Assembly (NCBI GenBank): GCA_009840715.1
Contig: VXNE01000443.1
Coordinates: 12,013-19,531, forward strand
Reading direction: 5' to 3'
Length of the DNA stretch: 7,519 bases
Origin: Gammaproteobacteria bacterium
Lineage (GTDB): Bacteria > Pseudomonadota > Gammaproteobacteria > Pseudomonadales > Azotimanducaceae
The notes under the pieces were generated by a model that ran no database searches, had not been told where the DNA came from, and was given only the letters and a program-made list of their open reading frames with translations. Of the stretch, positions 7,221 through 7,519 are shown in pieces (position 1 is the stretch's first letter; each line of letters opens with the position of its first letter). The position numbers were made by a program, and so were the translations under genes.

Positions 7221-7389
7221 TAGACGCTGTTCCGATGCCGCCGGGCCAGCCGCCTCGTTGATAGACTCTCTCGCGGCCCCGGGCGGACCAGGCACGCGCG
7301 AGGATGGACTAGGTCGAGCGAACGATGCGCCGCGAGCACGCATCGCCGAAGTCAACCGGGACGATACGCCACCGCTAGGTACCCATCCC
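7221..7389. other. Divergent intergenic region
   Basis: This is the only noncoding stretch in the window (169 bases), lying between the hydrolase start (- strand) and the Fic-like start (+ strand). Promoters for both must lie here if both are transcribed locally. I could not find a -35/-10 pair with acceptable spacing on either strand. A TTGACT reads on the - strand at 7350-7355 but has no -10 partner 16-18 bases downstream, and TCTATC on the - strand around 7260 has no -35. The strongest structure is the inverted repeat at 7323-7345. No tRNA, repeat array or riboswitch-like element is seen. Confidence 0.6.
7323..7345. repeat. Perfect 7-bp inverted repeat, possible operator
   Basis: CGATGCG (7323-7329) and CGCATCG (7339-7345) form a perfect inverted repeat around a 9-base spacer, centred on 7334. 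Arm-to-arm centre distance is 16 bases, about one and a half helical turns. The repeat sits 44 bases before the Fic-like GTG and about 100 bases before the hydrolase ATG. No T-run follows on either strand, so a terminator is unlikely. An operator for a dimeric regulator is possible, and chance is not excluded in DNA of this composition. Confidence 0.4.
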
Positions 7390-7519
7390 GTGAACAGCCG
7401 TTACGACACGACCGGCAACGTAGAGGCAGAGTATGAGCCCGGTGCCGGTGACGCCGTGTTAGCCAACAAGCTCGGCATTGTCGACGCAGGGGAGATGGAT
7501 GACGTCGAGCTGGACCTGT
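7390..7519 (+). CDS. N-terminus of a putative Fic/DOC-family protein (3'-truncated by window edge)
   Basis: The 43 visible codons begin SRYDTTGNVEAEYEPG after the start and continue with LANKLGI and EMDDVELDL. This pattern (Y-D-x-T-G, an E-P-G block, then N-K/L-LGI, then an acidic E-M-D-x-x-E segment) resembles the leader that precedes the catalytic domain in many bacterial Fic proteins, which transfer AMP or similar groups onto target proteins. The HPFx[D/E]GNGR catalytic motif and any inhibitory [S/T]xxxE[G/N] helix lie beyond the window, so function is inferred from the leader alone. The GTG start is chosen because the recognisable sequence begins there and TAGGT at 7376-7380 is a partial Shine-Dalgarno sequence. 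The frame is open further upstream without an ATG or GTG. Ten of 43 codons end in A or T, against 4 of the first 43 of soxA, which hints at different ancestry. Confidence 0.6.
   Translation, partial: MNSRYDTTGNVEAEYEPGAGDAVLANKLGIVDAGEMDDVELDL

Noticed and set aside
6267..7355. Longer hydrolase form starting at 7355
   Set aside because: The extra 45 residues are low-complexity and run through the intergenic inverted repeat. Family-like sequence begins just after the ATG at 7220.
7350..7355. TTGACT on the - strand as a sigma-70 -35 box for the hydrolase
   Set aside because: No plausible -10 lies 16-18 bases downstream; the sequence there is GC-rich. It is not supported as a promoter on its own.
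1..7519. tRNA, rRNA, CRISPR array, insertion sequence or direct-repeat array
   Set aside because: I read for these on both strands and saw none. Apart from the 169-base intergenic stretch, the window is filled by protein-coding genes.

Overview
The window is very GC-rich DNA (close to 70% by eye) in which almost every base is coding. The genes use C- or G-ending codons and overlap or abut one another. The protein set is a heterotetrameric sarcosine oxidase operon, a Pseudomonas-type D-2-hydroxyglutarate dehydrogenase and an S33-type alpha/beta hydrolase. This suggests a high-GC proteobacterium, more likely gamma- than alphaproteobacterial; the assignment rests on remembered family resemblance only.

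Bases 1-4894 (+ strand) hold soxB (its first ~37 codons lie outside the window), soxD, soxA and soxG in the canonical BDAG order. Together they encode all four subunits of sarcosine oxidase (TSOX). This enzyme demethylates sarcosine to glycine with O2 and passes the methyl carbon to tetrahydrofolate as 5,10-methylene-THF, releasing H2O2. The junctions are extremely tight: TGATG between B and D, stop abutting start between D and A, and an 8-base overlap between A and G. This implies one transcript with coupled translation. Its promoter and any glyA-, purU- or sdaA-type partner genes are not in view; none lies directly downstream.

Bases 4900-7220 (- strand) hold a convergent two-gene operon read from right to left. 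A 317-residue alpha/beta hydrolase comes first, then a 456-residue FAD-linked oxidase of the D-2-hydroxyglutarate dehydrogenase family, joined by a 4-base ATGA overlap. Only 5 bases separate the soxG stop from the oxidase stop.

Bases 7221-7389 are the only noncoding stretch, a divergent intergenic region containing a perfect 7-bp inverted repeat. From 7390 to the window edge the + strand carries the first 43 codons of a gene that looks like the N-terminus of a Fic/DOC-type protein. Its codon use is less GC-biased than that of the sox genes.

Metabolically, sarcosine oxidase feeds the glycine/serine/one-carbon node. In Pseudomonas, D-2-hydroxyglutarate dehydrogenase clears a by-product of the serine-pathway enzyme SerA. 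A shared theme is therefore possible, but the two operons are on opposite strands and the link is inference. I found no strong sign of a wholly new system. The least expected items are the coupled hydrolase-dehydrogenase pair and the Fic-like gene start beside an inverted repeat.
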